A DNA stretch of 22,998 bases from Caryophanales bacterium UBA4100 (lineage in GTDB: Bacteria; Bacillota; Bacilli; Paenibacillales; UBA4045): NCBI GenBank assembly GCA_002383285.1, contig DFXU01000071.1, positions 1 to 22,998 on the forward strand, written 5' to 3'. Below the pieces are notes generated by a model that had not been told where the DNA came from, did no database searches, and saw only the letters and a list, made by a program, of their open reading frames with translations. Below are positions 1 to 7,289 of the stretch, one piece after another. The position numbers and the translations under genes are program-made. Each line of letters begins with the position of its first letter. The stretch's first letter is position 1.

Positions 1-654
1 AGTCAGAACATCATTCCGCAAACTGATCCACCCGAGGAATTAGCTTTCGTTCTTGGGGGTGACACCGCTGCATCAATCGATATGAATGACGCGATATATG
101 CAGGTTTATTACCAGCATTGTTCATCATGTTAGGACTGATATATGTCATTCTAGTTGTCACTTTCCGCAGTATAATTTTGCCACTGAAAGCCATTATCAT
201 GAATCTTATATCGGTTGGAGCAACATTCGGTATCGTAACCTGGGTGTTCGCCAGAGGACATGGCATTGAGGTGTTCAATGCTACTGCCAACGGATACATC
301 TCGAATTTTATACCGATCCTAATGCTGGCACTATTATTCGGTTTAAGTACGGACTATGAAGTATTCTTAATAAGTCGTGTGAAGGAGCATTACGATGAGA
401 CAGGTAATAATGAGGAAAGTGTTGTAGTGGGTATTCAGACCACAGGTCCATTGATTTCTGGAGCAGCAATTCTGATGATAGCTGTGTTCACAGGATTCGC
501 CTTCTCCTCGATGCTGCCTATTCAGACATTGGGATTTGGGATGGCTGTTGCGATTCTGCTGGATGCTACGGTTGTCCGACTAATCATTGTTCCAGCAGCT
601 ATGAAATTGCTAGGAAGATGGAATTGGTGGTTCCCGGGAAAGAAGCCGATTTAG
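1..654 (+). CDS. MMPL family (RND-like) membrane transporter, C-terminal part
   Basis: The reading frame is open from base 1 to the TAG at 652-654 with no start, so this is the last ~217 residues of a longer protein whose N-terminus lies outside the window. It holds about five hydrophobic segments and the sequence GLSTDYEVFLISR, the DY signature in a transmembrane helix of MMPL/RND-type carriers, where the Asp is linked to proton relay. It ends in a short basic tail (GRWNWWFPGKKPI), as MMPL proteins often do. The family exports lipids, drugs or other hydrophobic molecules across the cytoplasmic membrane using the proton gradient; the substrate cannot be read here. The gene converges on the EamA-type gene with only 19 bases between the stops and no obvious hairpin. 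Family assignment is firm; function is inferred from the family. Confidence 0.88.
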   Translation, partial: SQNIIPQTDPPEELAFVLGGDTAASIDMNDAIYAGLLPALFIMLGLIYVILVVTFRSIILPLKAIIMNLISVGATFGIVTWVFARGHGIEVFNATANGYISNFIPILMLALLFGLSTDYEVFLISRVKEHYDETGNNEESVVVGIQTTGPLISGAAILMIAVFTGFAFSSMLPIQTLGFGMAVAILLDATVVRLIIVPAAMKLLGRWNWWFPGKKPI

Positions 655-673
655 CAGGTATCCATAGATAATT

Positions 674-1564
674 CTAGTCGAATATACGGATCAATAATAC
701 TCCAGCAAGGGTCATACAAATACCGATGAATTCTCGAGGGGAGAATTTCTCCTTCAAGAACAATCGCGAATATAATAAGATGAGCAGAACATTCAACGCA
801 ACAATGGCCGAGACAAGGCCTGTAATACCAAGCCTAAAGGCAGGAAGAACAAGGATCATACCAGATGCATTAGTAATTCCAACAAGCATGCCCCAGAGAA
901 AGGTTTTGGACTCTTTCCACGGCTGCTCCTGAATCATCTCTGTAACAACTATAGAGGAGGGTGAATTCTCATTCACCCTTCTCTTTCCTATTAACCACAA
1001 GCTGCCAAAGCAGATTGAACCAGTGATGAACATCATGAACAAAGTTGGGAATATCGCTGCTTCGAATAACATCGCTTGTTTGCCAGACAAATCGTTCATT
1101 GCAAAGAATAGCATCGTTAATAAACCCCATTGAACCCCTTGAAGTTGCTTTAGCGAGAGGTCACTAGAATACCTAAGAATTAAGATGCCGGCAATAATTA
1201 TAAAGAATGCGCTCAGCTGCCATATGGTTAGAGTTTCACCCCAGAGAATATAAGCTAGAACAACTACGACAACGGGAGGAAGTCCAGTAAGAATAGCCAC
1301 AAGCGATGCTTTACCCACAGAAAATCCTTTATACATACTTCCATTCGCTGCGAAGGAAAATAAACCCATGAATATGCCAATGAGGTTATATAGGGTCCAC
1401 TCCTGCTGTAGGAAGAGGCTTCCCAATAAAGAAATGAGGGCCCCGGTGGTAAAAACACCTAAGAGCATGAGATTTCGATTAATCGGTTTTTGTGATGTCC
1501 AGTGATAGAGAATGCCTCGCAATCCAAAGGCAACCGCTGATAATGCTGCGAATACTAACCACAT
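674..1564 (-). CDS. EamA/DMT superfamily permease
   Basis: This 296-residue protein has about ten hydrophobic segments in two halves, roughly residues 1-131 and 222-296, joined by a polar loop near 193-221. Each half ends in the EamA pattern: VLAYILWGETLTIWQLSAFFIII in the first half and a hydrophobic helix after FLKEKFSPREFIG in the second. This is the drug/metabolite transporter architecture, a 10-TM permease moving small metabolites or amino acids across the cytoplasmic membrane. The substrate is not predictable. The ATG at 1562-1564 is preceded by AGGGG about 10 bases upstream. A promoter-like TTGACG-17-TAGTAT lies about 35 bases before the start. It is the only gene on this strand in the left half and appears monocistronic. 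Confidence 0.85.
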   Translation of the reverse strand: MWLVFAALSAVAFGLRGILYHWTSQKPINRNLMLLGVFTTGALISLLGSLFLQQEWTLYNLIGIFMGLFSFAANGSMYKGFSVGKASLVAILTGLPPVVVVVLAYILWGETLTIWQLSAFFIIIAGILILRYSSDLSLKQLQGVQWGLLTMLFFAMNDLSGKQAMLFEAAIFPTLFMMFITGSICFGSLWLIGKRRVNENSPSSIVVTEMIQEQPWKESKTFLWGMLVGITNASGMILVLPAFRLGITGLVSAIVALNVLLILLYSRLFLKEKFSPREFIGICMTLAGVLLIRIFD

Positions 1565-1599
1565 GATGTAGGAACCCCTTTATTAAAGTTGTTATCCCC

Positions 1600-1628
1600 A
1601 TACTAGAGAACGAGAGATGCCTCGTCAA
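1600..1628 (-). promoter_or_regulatory. Sigma-A-type promoter of the EamA permease gene
   Basis: On the - strand a -35 TTGACG (1623-1628) and a -10 TAGTAT (1600-1605) are separated by exactly 17 bases. The hexamers differ from consensus at one and two positions. The site is about 35 bases upstream of the ATG at 1564 and nothing else on this strand could use it. The call rests on sequence match only. Confidence 0.55.
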
Positions 1629-1637
1629 TACAACAAA

Positions 1638-1666
1638 TTGACATATTATTGCGGTATATTGACAAT
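1638..1666 (+). promoter_or_regulatory. Possible + strand promoter overlapping a palindrome
   Basis: TTGACA (1638-1643) is followed after 17 bases by GACAAT (1661-1666). The -10 element lies inside the palindrome at 1653-1671, so a protein bound there would block it. Only the decayed ABC-ATPase remnant lies directly downstream, then the hairpin at 1940-1984, so this may be the leftover promoter of a lost gene. Moderate match; weak evidence. Confidence 0.33.
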
Positions 1667-1671
1667 ATACC
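1653..1671. promoter_or_regulatory. Perfect 19-bp palindrome, candidate operator
   Basis: GGTATATTGACAATATACC is a perfect inverted repeat with 9-base arms and a one-base centre. The size and symmetry fit the binding site of a dimeric helix-turn-helix repressor. It lies about 25 bases upstream of the -35 of the leftward permease promoter and covers the -10 of a possible rightward promoter. No regulator gene is adjacent in the window, so the protein that would bind is unknown. Confidence 0.45.
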
Positions 1672-1727
1672 TTGCATCTTGACTACAATCATTTATAGGA
1701 CTATTTCATTGGGAGTCACTAGTGCAC

Positions 1728-1814
1728 TGTCGCGAGATTGAACCAGCGTTCCAAGAAGTAGAACCTGGTCATTGGGTCGCTTGTCATTACCCACTATTGC
1801 AGAGTATGGATTGA
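1728..1814 (+). pseudogene. Remnant: C-terminus of an oligopeptide/nickel ABC transporter ATPase (Opp/Dpp type)
   Basis: A 28-codon stretch ending in TGA at 1812-1814 reads CREIEPAFQEVEPGHWVACH followed by YPLLQSMD. The pattern C-x-x-E-x-P-x(3)-EVEPGH-x-VACH is the typical extreme C-terminus of OppD/OppF/DppD-type ATPases. There is no start codon and no ATPase core upstream; the preceding codons in frame (HWESLVH) do not resemble the HPRC-PYA segment expected in the family. About 300 residues are therefore missing and this is a deletion scar, not a gene. It lies between the divergent EamA gene and the Tad-type operon. Confidence 0.75.
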
Positions 1815-1874
1815 TATATGACAATAACATCCTATTCTGCTTGTTCCCGTAAATAGGTAACACGAATAAATATC

Positions 1875-1903
1875 TTTACACGTTTCCAATTATTTGCTAT
1901 TGT
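1875..1903 (+). promoter_or_regulatory. Promoter of the Tad-type operon, with overlapping inverted repeat
   Basis: TTTACA (1875-1880) and TATTGT (1898-1903) are separated by exactly 17 bases, a good sigma-A-type arrangement. Transcription would start near 1910, about 95 bases before the first gene and upstream of the hairpin at 1940-1984. A perfect 6-4-6 inverted repeat, ATTGTA-AGTA-TACAAT (1899-1914), overlaps the -10 element and the predicted start, where a repressor could bind. It is the best promoter candidate for the operon. Confidence 0.52.
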
Positions 1904-1939
1904 AAGTATACAATTTCTAAATATGCTAGCTTTGCGAAG

Positions 1940-1984
1940 AACGCAAGCTCACGGTTTATTCCGTCGGCTTGCGTTTATTTTTTT
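1940..1984 (+). terminator. Strong hairpin with T-tract in the leader of the Tad-type operon
   Basis: AACGCAAGC (1940-1948) pairs perfectly with GCTTGCGTT (1967-1975). Inside it a second short stem, ACGG (1951-1954) with CCGT (1961-1964), extends the hairpin, and a T-rich tract follows to 1984. This is a textbook intrinsic terminator. It lies only about 4 bases before the Shine-Dalgarno site of the first operon gene and downstream of the best promoter. It could end transcripts from the left, or act as an attenuator that must be read through to express the operon. Confidence 0.85.
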
Positions 1985-2004
1985 GTTAAGAGGTGATCAA
2001 GGTA

Positions 2005-2712
2005 TTGAATAGAGCTAAGAATTTATGGATAAGTCTGATTGCAGCTTGCTTAGCATTGTTGCTAGTTTATGGTCTTTATGTGATGCAACTGAAGCAAGTA
2101 GAACAGCAGCAAACCGTACAAACGATTGTTCCAGACGTGTTCATTCCGGCTGGAACGATCATCAGTGAAGACATGCTGAAGTGGAAGCCAATACTGAAAG
2201 GGGCTGTTATGGGAGGTATGGTCTTTCGAATGGAGGATGTAGTGAATATGGAAGCATTGGTACCCTTGGGTACAGATGAACCGTTACTGGATTGGAAGCT
2301 TGATCGATATCATCTACTACCAACTATAGAACAGGCTACATTCCAAATTCCGAAGGAGTATATGCTTTCAATTTCCAGTGGAATACGAGCGGGCGATGTA
2401 GTAAGCGTCTATATCTCAAGCCAAGACGGACAATCCAGAAGATTATTCGAGCATGGAATTAAGGTGGCGTCGGTTAAGTCAGCTTCGAATATCGAAGTGG
2501 ATGATAATGGTCAATCCAATCTACGTTCGCGTATTGAGGACGATAAAGAACGAATGTATGCATCGCGTAGAGCTGCAAACAGCATGATCGATCATATTAA
2601 TCTTAATTTGACGGAGGAGGAATGGCTGCTTATGGATAGTCTGTGCAAGAACGGTACACACAAGATTGTCATCGCCTTTACCTCTGCATCCATGGAGGGA
2701 GTCGGAGGATGA
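2005..2712 (+). CDS. CpaB/RcpC-like SAF-domain protein of a Tad-type secretion system
   Basis: This 235-residue protein has a short basic N-terminus and one membrane segment (about residues 8-26). A SAF-like stretch follows (VPDVFIPAGTIISEDMLKWKP, then the region around VNMEALVPLGTDEPLLDWKL) and then a CpaB/RcpC-type domain (QIPKEYMLSISSGIRAGDVVSVYIS). In Tad systems CpaB/RcpC is an envelope protein; in Gram-positives it is membrane-anchored and faces outward. I chose TTG at 2005 because AAGAGGTGATC (1988-1998), nearly a full anti-16S match, lies just ahead of it. The upstream in-frame GTG at 1993 sits inside that site and follows the terminator tail directly. It is the first gene of the operon, and its stop overlaps the next start (ATGA). 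Role is inferred from domain type and position. Confidence 0.78.
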   Translation: MNRAKNLWISLIAACLALLLVYGLYVMQLKQVEQQQTVQTIVPDVFIPAGTIISEDMLKWKPILKGAVMGGMVFRMEDVVNMEALVPLGTDEPLLDWKLDRYHLLPTIEQATFQIPKEYMLSISSGIRAGDVVSVYISSQDGQSRRLFEHGIKVASVKSASNIEVDDNGQSNLRSRIEDDKERMYASRRAANSMIDHINLNLTEEEWLLMDSLCKNGTHKIVIAFTSASMEGVGG

Positions 2713-3959
2713 ATATCTCATTCCTGATGCATGATGAGTTGTTGGTTGAAGAGTTTATTAAGACTAATAAGTTACCTAGAGAATCGGTTGGTGTTTATGG
2801 AATGCTAGAATCATTAATCGGTAGCATGGGACAACACACAGATGTGCTTATTGCCTCGGATAAGTACTTCAATTACGAAGGATTATGTGAATTCACCGAA
2901 GTGATGAATGGTATTAACAATAAGCTGAAGAGGTTTCTATTACTTTCCAATCGCCATGATCCTGAACTGAATGCTGCTATGCTGAAGGAAAGCTTAGCAG
3001 GTGGATGGACAATAGTTAGACCAGGTCATTCTAATGTATTGATCGTGAAGCTGCTATCAGGCTATATCTTTGGGAAGAAAGATAGAACTGTCAATCCAAT
3101 TAACCACACCATTCAGTTCATCGGCTCTACACCCAATATTGGGACAACGATCGCTGCATTCGGAACGGCTGCACATATGGCTATGAAGACAAGTCAGTCT
3201 GTAGTCTACTTATGCTTAAACCTGAAGAGCTCCAAAATTCATCGTTATCTTGGAGTGGACGAACCACAGAATACGCTTGAAAGTATGAGAGCAGAGCTTA
3301 AGAGCATGAGCTTAACACCCGAAAGACTGCGTCAGAATGCTTGGAAGATAAGAGAACAGCCCAATCTCGATGTTATATTCGGCAATATGTTTCGGGAGCA
3401 GGCAGAATTCTATTCGCTTAATGATATAGATTGCTTATTGCAGGTTGCAGCACAAACGTATGATTACTGCATTGTGGACACGAATGCTTACTGGGATAAT
3501 GCAGCTACAATCGCAGCTATGATGGGAGCGGGCACAAGGTTAATGGTGACAACAGGGCAGCTAGCACACTTCCAAGAGGATGTAAATCGTTGGCTTCTAC
3601 CCTTAGCACCGGTATTCGGACATTCACCAAGGTCCTTCGATCTGCTTATTACTCAGAAGGAGGGAAGCTCGAATAACAGCTATTCCTCTCGAGAAATATG
3701 TAGAGAGACGGGCATGCATAGAATAGGTCAGCTCCATAAGCTCAAAGAAATTGATTCATTATTGAATCAGGGGAAGCTATGGGAAGCAATATCACGCCCA
3801 AGCTTATTAAGCGGAGACTTATCACAAGTAGCAAAAACTATCTTCAGTTTATTCGGTGAGTCAACAATGCAGCTTTCTTCCGATCGAAGAACTTGGCGTC
3901 AAGCCATGACGAGCTTGCTCAAGCCTATTGATAGGAGGTTTAGCTATGAGCGTCAATGA
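2709..3959 (+). CDS. CpaE/TadZ-like MinD-type protein with a degenerate P-loop
   Basis: This 416-residue protein has an N-terminal receiver-like region (about 1-125) and a MinD/ParA-like region (about 135-380), the CpaE/TadZ layout; TadZ/CpaE localises the pilus machine at the membrane. The deviant Walker A position reads GSTPNIGTT (139-147), where KGGxGKT is usual: both the signature Lys and the GKT Lys are absent. The Walker B/switch II position is kept as DYCIVDT (252-258). ATP hydrolysis is therefore doubtful and it may serve as a scaffold. ATG 2709 overlaps the previous stop; GGAGGGA (2694-2700) lies 8 bases before it. A longer in-frame start at 2643 would overlap the previous gene by 70 bases and is unlikely. 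Its last 14 bases overlap the CpaF gene. Confidence 0.75.
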   Translation: MNISFLMHDELLVEEFIKTNKLPRESVGVYGMLESLIGSMGQHTDVLIASDKYFNYEGLCEFTEVMNGINNKLKRFLLLSNRHDPELNAAMLKESLAGGWTIVRPGHSNVLIVKLLSGYIFGKKDRTVNPINHTIQFIGSTPNIGTTIAAFGTAAHMAMKTSQSVVYLCLNLKSSKIHRYLGVDEPQNTLESMRAELKSMSLTPERLRQNAWKIREQPNLDVIFGNMFREQAEFYSLNDIDCLLQVAAQTYDYCIVDTNAYWDNAATIAAMMGAGTRLMVTTGQLAHFQEDVNRWLLPLAPVFGHSPRSFDLLITQKEGSSNNSYSSREICRETGMHRIGQLHKLKEIDSLLNQGKLWEAISRPSLLSGDLSQVAKTIFSLFGESTMQLSSDRRTWRQAMTSLLKPIDRRFSYERQ

Positions 3960-5352
3960 GAGTAAGTTTTCGGTTATGGCCTATTATAGTCAGAGGAACA
4001 CTCCCAAGACTATGATTACAGAGAATGCGCCTATTCGTACCAGCCCTTCAGAAGAGGATAGGATCAAGCTTGAGCAGGTCATTGAGGATGTTCGTTTATT
4101 TCTTGTTGGCATTGGAGGTCGATCAGAGAAGGAGAAATGGCAGCATCATGAGATGCTGAATCGAGCGATTCTAGGCTTCTCTGAGGAACGTAAGCGAGTA
4201 TTAGCTATGATACATGACTTTCTAATTAGGAAACGAATGCATGATACAGTGACACCCGATCGGAACTATGAAACTTTATCAGAAGCTGTATTCGCTGAAG
4301 TTGTAGGTTTGAACGTACTCGAACTAATTCTCAAGGATAGGGAGGGATTGGAGGAAATTCAAGTTGTGGGCACCTCCATCTTTGTGGTTCGAGGAGGCGT
4401 TCCTAGAGCATCAGGGCATGCTTTTCGAGCTATAGAGGAGGTAGAACAGATTCAACAAAATTTAGTGCTATTTAATCAAGATACCTTGAATGTACGCAAG
4501 AGATGGGCTGAGGTTCGATTAAGCGATGGGTCGCGTGTTACTCTAACCGGGTTTGGCTTTACAGCTCATCCTACACTTACGATTCGTTTCTATTCTACAA
4601 ATCGATATGACCTCCCAACTCTCTGCGAACAAGAGTATCAGACGATGGATATAACGATCATGAGGTACCTTCGTTGTTTTGTTCGATCTTATCTGAATAT
4701 GGTGATAATTGGCCCAACAAACTCAGGTAAAACCCATTTAATAAAGGCGCTTATTGCAGAGATGCCCGATCATGAGCGTATAGTAACGATTGAGTCAAGG
4801 TTTGAGCTTATGCTTCAGCGTGATTTCCCGAATAAGAATATCATTCAATACGAGATAGTAGAAGATGATCCTGCTCATGATGGTCAGCAAGCGTTCAAGC
4901 TAGCTTTGCGCCAATCTCCTAAACGTATAGTTCATGCTGAAATAAGGGATGATGACGCAAATCTATATGTAAGGGCCTGTACACGCGGACATGCTGGTAG
5001 CCTGACCTCTGTTCACGTACATGCTTTAGAGGATGTGCCTGATGCTATCTCAGATATGTGTATGCAAGATGGAAGAGCTGTAAATGCGAATCGACTAGTA
5101 AAGCGAATAACCCAATATGTAACTCAGATAGGAGTGGAGATGGCGATTATTGGCGGGAAGAGAAAGATTATTCGAATGGGGGAATACAGTTACGTCAATG
5201 ATGAAGTGTGTGTTAGAACCATAGCCCAGTACGATGAGATATTGGGACAATGGCATTTTCCTGATAACTTAAGTGCTAAGCTTGTCAATCGAATTCGACT
5301 GAATAATCATTCTGGGTATGAGCTACTCGCAACAGGTGGGGCAATTCCGTGA
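3946..5352 (+). CDS. cpaF: CpaF/TadA-type secretion ATPase
   Basis: This 468-residue hexameric-type ATPase should power the Tad machine from the cytoplasmic side of the membrane. It has a variable N-terminal domain (1-130), an N2-like region (EEIQVVGTSIFVVRG, 136-150) and a RecA-like core. Visible core motifs are Walker A GPTNSGKT (256-263), the acidic segment TIESRFEL (281-288), the Walker B region RIVHAEIRDDDA (327-338) with its catalytic Glu, and the His box RGHAGSLTSVH (347-357). Walker B departs from the usual GEVRGGEA, so this is a divergent branch, but all catalytic positions are present. ATG 3946 has AGGAGG (3933-3938) seven bases upstream, better than the in-frame ATG at 3928. It overlaps the previous gene by 14 bases and the next by 4, implying one transcript and coupled translation. 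Confidence 0.92.
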   Translation: MSVNESKFSVMAYYSQRNTPKTMITENAPIRTSPSEEDRIKLEQVIEDVRLFLVGIGGRSEKEKWQHHEMLNRAILGFSEERKRVLAMIHDFLIRKRMHDTVTPDRNYETLSEAVFAEVVGLNVLELILKDREGLEEIQVVGTSIFVVRGGVPRASGHAFRAIEEVEQIQQNLVLFNQDTLNVRKRWAEVRLSDGSRVTLTGFGFTAHPTLTIRFYSTNRYDLPTLCEQEYQTMDITIMRYLRCFVRSYLNMVIIGPTNSGKTHLIKALIAEMPDHERIVTIESRFELMLQRDFPNKNIIQYEIVEDDPAHDGQQAFKLALRQSPKRIVHAEIRDDDANLYVRACTRGHAGSLTSVHVHALEDVPDAISDMCMQDGRAVNANRLVKRITQYVTQIGVEMAIIGGKRKIIRMGEYSYVNDEVCVRTIAQYDEILGQWHFPDNLSAKLVNRIRLNNHSGYELLATGGAIP

Positions 5353-6290
5353 CGATGTTATTCGTAGCTAAGCTCTCATCGGTCTTCATACTAATATCAC
5401 TTGCTTACATTTGTCTCAAGTATTTACTTATCACAATGGTCAGCCAATCCATTACTCGTTCTAGGTTAACGACCGGCTGGAAGCGTCCTTTTGTCGGTCG
5501 TTGGCATTCTTGGCTCATTCGCAGGTATAAGCTGTTCATGCATTTGTCTGATTTACTGCAGTCCGTGTCATCATCTCTTCGTGTAGGTCAGCTATTAGGT
5601 ATTGGGGTTCTGCTAGCAATGAGTGGGGTGCTGCTAGGTACGTTTTTCTTTTCTAGTGTGAAAGGTGTTGTTTCTCTAGGATGTATACTCGCTTTAATTC
5701 CATATATAAGCTTGCGAATGCGCCTGCTCACCATACAGATGAGAAGTCGAATCAATTTTCTACCTGCAATGGAGGTTTTCTATCAATCTTATATTCTATC
5801 TGAGCATAAAAATCTTCGAATGGTATTGAAAAATTCTATTGAAGGAAATAGAATGCTTTATCCTATTAAGGGGGTGTTCGAGCAGCTTTACTTAGGCCTG
5901 ATGGTGAACAAAGAAGCTGAAGCCTGTCTTCGAGTTTTCGCACTGACATTAGGCAATCAGTGGGCAGACCATTACATTAGTATATTGCGATTTGGGCTTT
6001 CTGAAGGAGTAGATTTGTCAATCAATCTGAAAGAGCTCATCGGAGATATGAGGAAGGCCCAACGGATGGACCAGGTAGAGAGAAACCGACTATTGGAAAT
6101 TAGGATTGCGAACTTCTCACCGATCGTATTTCTTATTGTTTTCCTAGTAATAAACTTTAGAATGGATGCTGAGAATGCATATGCTTACTATGTCGTGTCC
6201 AAGGTTGGCAGAGATATGCTGCTAGATTCGATTATTCTAATTGGAGCATCCTTCTTAATGGGTATTTATTTATCCGTGAGGAGAATGTAA
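5349..6290 (+). CDS. TadB-like inner-membrane platform protein
   Basis: This 313-residue protein has hydrophobic segments near 10-31, 82-101, 103-122, 257-270 and 290-308, with a long cytoplasmic helical region (about 125-255) between. That is the TadB/type II secretion F-domain layout: membrane pairs around a cytoplasmic T2SSF domain that contacts the CpaF ATPase. The sequence is diverged and I identify it by topology and by its place directly after cpaF, as in all tad loci. The GTG at 5349 gives a GTGA overlap with the cpaF stop and has AGGTGGGG 7 bases upstream; ATG 5355 is an alternative. With the next gene it would form the platform pair. Confidence 0.68.
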   Translation: MTMLFVAKLSSVFILISLAYICLKYLLITMVSQSITRSRLTTGWKRPFVGRWHSWLIRRYKLFMHLSDLLQSVSSSLRVGQLLGIGVLLAMSGVLLGTFFFSSVKGVVSLGCILALIPYISLRMRLLTIQMRSRINFLPAMEVFYQSYILSEHKNLRMVLKNSIEGNRMLYPIKGVFEQLYLGLMVNKEAEACLRVFALTLGNQWADHYISILRFGLSEGVDLSINLKELIGDMRKAQRMDQVERNRLLEIRIANFSPIVFLIVFLVINFRMDAENAYAYYVVSKVGRDMLLDSIILIGASFLMGIYLSVRRM

Positions 6291-6341
6291 CGCATTGAGG
6301 AAGTAATAGGTAACAATATGCTTTAAAGCATTTATAAGGGG

Positions 6342-7265
6342 GTGATAGAAGTAGCAGTTCTGACCACGCAATCAATAGTATTCAATGGATTAACTTGGAT
6401 AACAGAAGGAATCTTAGTTTTATTGCTATTTATCACGATTAATTATCTATTGCGGGCATTATTCATAAAGCGCCGAAATCAGCGTCTCTATTCCAGTACA
6501 TGGGGATTTCATCAACAGCGTTCGTTTAGAGTCCTACACAAGCTATTGCTCTTACCTCCGACGACCAGTCGATCTATAAGTGAGAGGCAGCAGCTATTGA
6601 CAGGATGTGGTTTATTGTGGAGAGCGGAGGTTTATTTAGCAGCTAAGAGGCTGTTGACTTTAACTCTATTTCTCATAATCATATTCATGTTCTGTCTAGA
6701 GAGGCTTTATGGACCTTATAGCTTTAATGTAAGAGTCATTGAAATTGTATTAATCGTGATTCTTGTGCTTGTGATGCTGGATAAGCCTATTCTGGAATCA
6801 TTCATGCAGCACCGCCGGCAAAGAATTATTAATGATGTATACAACATTAGCCGTCAGCTACTGTATTACACGGGTTCATCCATGAATTTACATACGAAGC
6901 TCGTTCGTTGCTTACCGTACGCAAACTCTATTCGCAATGAGCTCTATATGCTCACGAATGAATGGTATCACAATGCAGCGTATGCGATTGGTCGGTTCAA
7001 GCAGCGTATAGGCACTGAGGAGGGTTATAGCTTTGCTGAAACGCTGAACTCATTACGACAACATGAGAGCGAACAGTATTATGAGCTGCTTCGGCATAGA
7101 GTTCATGATTACAAAGAAAAGCTAGAATTGAGTAAGGAGGGGAGGCGAGAAGCTGTTTCCTATCTATTGTTTATTATGGCTGGAATACCGATTCTCTTTA
7201 CCTTTCGGTTATTCGTATATCCATGGGTAGCGGAGGGTCAGAAGCTGTTTGAGTCCTTGGGCTGA
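6342..7265 (+). CDS. TadC-like inner-membrane platform protein
   Basis: This 307-residue protein has membrane segments near 18-38, 104-120, 130-148 and 273-292 and a helical cytoplasmic region (about 150-270), the TadC/T2SSF arrangement. It follows the TadB-like gene after 51 bases. The start is uncertain: GTG 6342 lies inside the best Shine-Dalgarno-like site (AAGGGGGTGATAG, 6336-6348). The frame is closed upstream by a TAA in ATGCTTTAA, and the next possible start codon, CTG at 6360, is rare. I kept GTG 6342. Identification rests on topology and context; the primary sequence is poorly conserved. Confidence 0.62.
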   Translation: MIEVAVLTTQSIVFNGLTWITEGILVLLLFITINYLLRALFIKRRNQRLYSSTWGFHQQRSFRVLHKLLLLPPTTSRSISERQQLLTGCGLLWRAEVYLAAKRLLTLTLFLIIIFMFCLERLYGPYSFNVRVIEIVLIVILVLVMLDKPILESFMQHRRQRIINDVYNISRQLLYYTGSSMNLHTKLVRCLPYANSIRNELYMLTNEWYHNAAYAIGRFKQRIGTEEGYSFAETLNSLRQHESEQYYELLRHRVHDYKEKLELSKEGRREAVSYLLFIMAGIPILFTFRLFVYPWVAEGQKLFESLG

Positions 7266-7289
7266 CTAAACGCAAAGGGGGTGATATTT

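Noticed and set aside
726..932. 68-codon + strand open frame inside the EamA gene
   Set aside because: Shadow of the - strand permease, which has a promoter, a ribosome binding site and family motifs.
1915..1990. Possible c-di-GMP (GEMM) or other riboswitch in the leader of the Tad operon
   Set aside because: Only about 30 bases lie between the predicted start and the hairpin, and the conserved GEMM elements are not present. The region is explained by a terminator hairpin.
6318..6331. 14-bp palindrome ATGCTTTAAAGCAT between the TadB- and TadC-like genes
   Set aside because: Short and AT-rich, within an operon, no promoter nearby; it could be chance and offers no loop for a hairpin.
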